From Actinomycetota bacterium (GTDB taxonomy: Bacteria; Actinomycetota; Aquicultoria; Subteraquimicrobiales; UBA9087): a stretch of DNA of 6,384 bases. Positions 5,454 to 6,384 of this stretch are shown here, one piece after another. Position 1 is the stretch's first letter; every line of letters starts with the position of its first letter. The DNA lies in contig DNCG01000025.1 in NCBI GenBank assembly GCA_003491635.1, forward strand, positions 428 through 6,811. Direction: 5' to 3'. Below the pieces are notes generated by a model that made no database searches, was not told where the DNA came from, and was given only the letters and a program-made list of their open reading frames with translations. The position numbers were made by a program, and so were the translations under genes.

Positions 5454-6264
5454 GCAGTTCAGGGAGCAGATCAGAGAAGCCACCCGTTTTATTCGAGAAC
5501 GGCGGGACATAAACCCGAAGATTGGTATAGTTTTGGGGTCTGGTCTGGGGTCTCTCGCCGATGATGTAGAGGAAGGGACGGTTGTCCCTTACGGGGGCAT
5601 TCCTCATCTTCCCATCCCCACCGTTCCTGGACACCCTGGGAATTTGATCGTCGGCTTTCTTGAAGGTAAGAAGGTTGTCGTGCTGCAGGGGCGTTTTCAC
5701 TGTTATGAGGGTTACACCATGAAAGGTGTAACCTTTCCCATCAGGATTCTCAAGTCATTGGGGGTTGAGAGACTCATCATCACCAACTCGGCGGGTGGTC
5801 TTAATCCGAAGCTTAAGATCGGGGAGTTGATGCTCATAATCGATCACATCAATCTCATGGGGACCAATCCCCTCATCGGTCCCAACGATCCGGAACTCGG
5901 ACCCAGATTTTTGGATATGTCTGAGGTCTATGATGAGCAACTGAGGGATATTACTCTGAAAGTGGCCAGGAAGGAGAAGATAGAGCTTTCGGAGGGTGTC
6001 TATGCTGCTGTGATCGGGCCGACCTACGAGACCCCAGCGGAAGTTAAGTTTCTTTCCCTCATCGGTGCGGATGTCGTGGGGATGTCGACTGTACCGGAGG
6101 TCACCGAGGCAAGTCACGCCGGGATTAAGGTGCTAGGGATCTCCTGTATTACCAATATGCTGAGTGGGAGACAAAGGGTATCGCATGAGGAAGTGGCGAA
6201 GGTGGCCGAGACAGCCAGTGGTAAGCTCAAAAAGCTAGTTAGAGGAGTTTTGAGGGAGCTATAA
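5440..6264 (+). CDS. punA: Purine nucleoside phosphorylase (trimeric, inosine/guanosine type)
   Basis: This 274-residue enzyme cleaves purine (deoxy)nucleosides with phosphate to the free base and (deoxy)ribose-1-phosphate, in purine salvage. It matches the trimeric class I PNPs along its whole length. Phosphate is bound by GSGLG (33-37, Ser34), His65 in PGHPG, RFHCYEGY (85-92, Arg85 and His87) and Ser216. The base site has NSAGG (116-120), Glu197 in GPTYETPAE and Asn239 in SCITNM. The Glu/Asn pair is the mark of 6-oxopurine (inosine and guanosine) specificity. His249 aligns with the ribose-binding histidine. The methylthioadenosine phosphorylase relatives differ at the base site, so PNP is preferred. 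The start is ATG 5440, 9 nt after AAGGAG (5425-5430), inside the last codons of the isomerase gene (14-nt overlap). It therefore probably shares a transcript, though it has no obvious place in GDP-mannose synthesis. The stop is followed by repeats rather than a terminator. Confidence 0.94.
   Translation: MDPVEQFREQIREATRFIRERRDINPKIGIVLGSGLGSLADDVEEGTVVPYGGIPHLPIPTVPGHPGNLIVGFLEGKKVVVLQGRFHCYEGYTMKGVTFPIRILKSLGVERLIITNSAGGLNPKLKIGELMLIIDHINLMGTNPLIGPNDPELGPRFLDMSEVYDEQLRDITLKVARKEKIELSEGVYAAVIGPTYETPAEVKFLSLIGADVVGMSTVPEVTEASHAGIKVLGISCITNMLSGRQRVSHEEVAKVAETASGKLKKLVRGVLREL
5710..5733. repeat. Perfect 9-bp hairpin inside the phosphorylase gene
   Basis: GGTTACACC (5710-5718) and GGTGTAACC (5725-5733) form a perfect 9-bp stem with a 6-nt ATGAAA loop. 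It lies over codons for the EGYTMKGVTFP region, where YEGY and VTFP are conserved family motifs. Protein constraint may explain part of the pairing. No role is known. Confidence 0.45.
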
Positions 6265-6272
6265 AAAGTCAG

Positions 6273-6342
6273 CCTGCCCGCCATGCCTGAGTAAGGCCCG
6301 CCTGCCATAGCAGGCACTAGTGGGCAGGTGATGGCAGGCGGG
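6273..6342. repeat. Composite palindromic CCTGCC/GGCAGG repeat after the phosphorylase gene
   Basis: CCCGCCTGCCAT (6297-6308) pairs perfectly with ATGGCAGGCGGG (6331-6342) around a 22-nt centre that includes the palindrome CACTAGTG (6315-6322). Alternative pairings exist: CCTGCCC (6273-6279) with GGGCAGG (6322-6328), and GCCTGC/GCAGGC (6300-6305 and 6310-6315, 4-nt loop). No T-run follows, so it is not a standard intrinsic terminator, although such structure could still slow polymerase or protect the mRNA 3' end. The core matches the repeat inside the mutase gene, indicating a dispersed family. Confidence 0.7.
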
Positions 6343-6382
6343 GAGTGGGGAGTCTGTTAGTCGGGAGTCGGGAGTTAGGAGT
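6340..6382. repeat. G-rich heptad repeat at the window edge
   Basis: Degenerate 7-nt units ending in AGT follow one another: GGGGAGT (6340-6346), GGGGAGT (6347-6353), CTGTTAGT (6354-6361, 8 nt), CGGGAGT (6362-6368), CGGGAGT (6369-6375) and TAGGAGT (6376-6382). The array probably continues past the window. It abuts the right arm of the preceding palindrome. Four runs of three or more G (6340-6343, 6347-6350, 6363-6365, 6370-6372) could in principle form a G-quadruplex on the + strand. No coding frame is evident in 6265-6384. Confidence 0.65.
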
Positions 6383-6384
6383 TG

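Noticed and set aside
6340..6384. Repeat units at the right edge considered as a CRISPR array
   Set aside because: Units are only 7 nt and adjacent, with no unique spacers of CRISPR size and no cas genes.

Overview
The window is a compact bacterial gene cluster with all genes on the + strand. It has about 50% GC, strong Shine-Dalgarno sequences, two clear TTG starts, and genes that overlap or nearly touch. Six protein genes fill positions 4-6264. The only sizeable gene-free stretches are 604-709 and the tail 6265-6384. The lineage cannot be fixed from sequence alone. The SIS-type bifunctional phosphoglucose/phosphomannose isomerase, the frequent TTG starts and the GC-rich palindromic repeats would suit a deep-branching Gram-positive-like bacterium (actinobacterial or Chloroflexota-like) or a candidate-phylum bacterium. 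That is inference with low confidence.

Layout: (1) 4-603, a PAP2-family membrane phosphatase whose true start may lie outside the window. (2) 604-709, a short spacer with a 19-nt-period direct repeat, a small dyad, a GC-rich hairpin and a possible 22-codon leader ORF ending just before the next gene. (3) 710-1846, a sugar-1-phosphate nucleotidyltransferase with a hexapeptide-repeat C-terminus, probably mannose-1-phosphate guanylyltransferase. (4) 1860-2813, GDP-mannose 4,6-dehydratase. (5) 2816-4378, phosphomannomutase/phosphoglucomutase. (6) 4365-5453, bifunctional phosphoglucose/phosphomannose isomerase. (7) 5440-6264, purine nucleoside phosphorylase. (8) 6265-6384, a palindromic CCTGCC/GGCAGG repeat followed by a G-rich heptad repeat running off the window.

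Together genes 3-6 give an unbroken route from fructose-6-phosphate to mannose-6-phosphate (isomerase), mannose-1-phosphate (mutase), GDP-mannose (nucleotidyltransferase) and GDP-4-keto-6-deoxymannose (dehydratase). This supplies an activated deoxyhexose for surface glycans. The PAP2 enzyme could recycle the lipid carrier used in glycan assembly. Purine nucleoside phosphorylase is not part of this pathway, but its gene overlaps the isomerase gene by 14 nt and so probably shares its transcript.

The most interesting signal is in the mutase gene. It carries two GC-rich palindromic segments inside its reading frame. Deleting exactly the 43-nt palindrome near the 3' end brings a TAA into frame five nucleotides further on, at the length expected for the family. 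This suggests that a palindromic repeat element entered the gene, shifted the frame past the old stop and created the present overlap with the isomerase gene. A related repeat lies just after the last gene.
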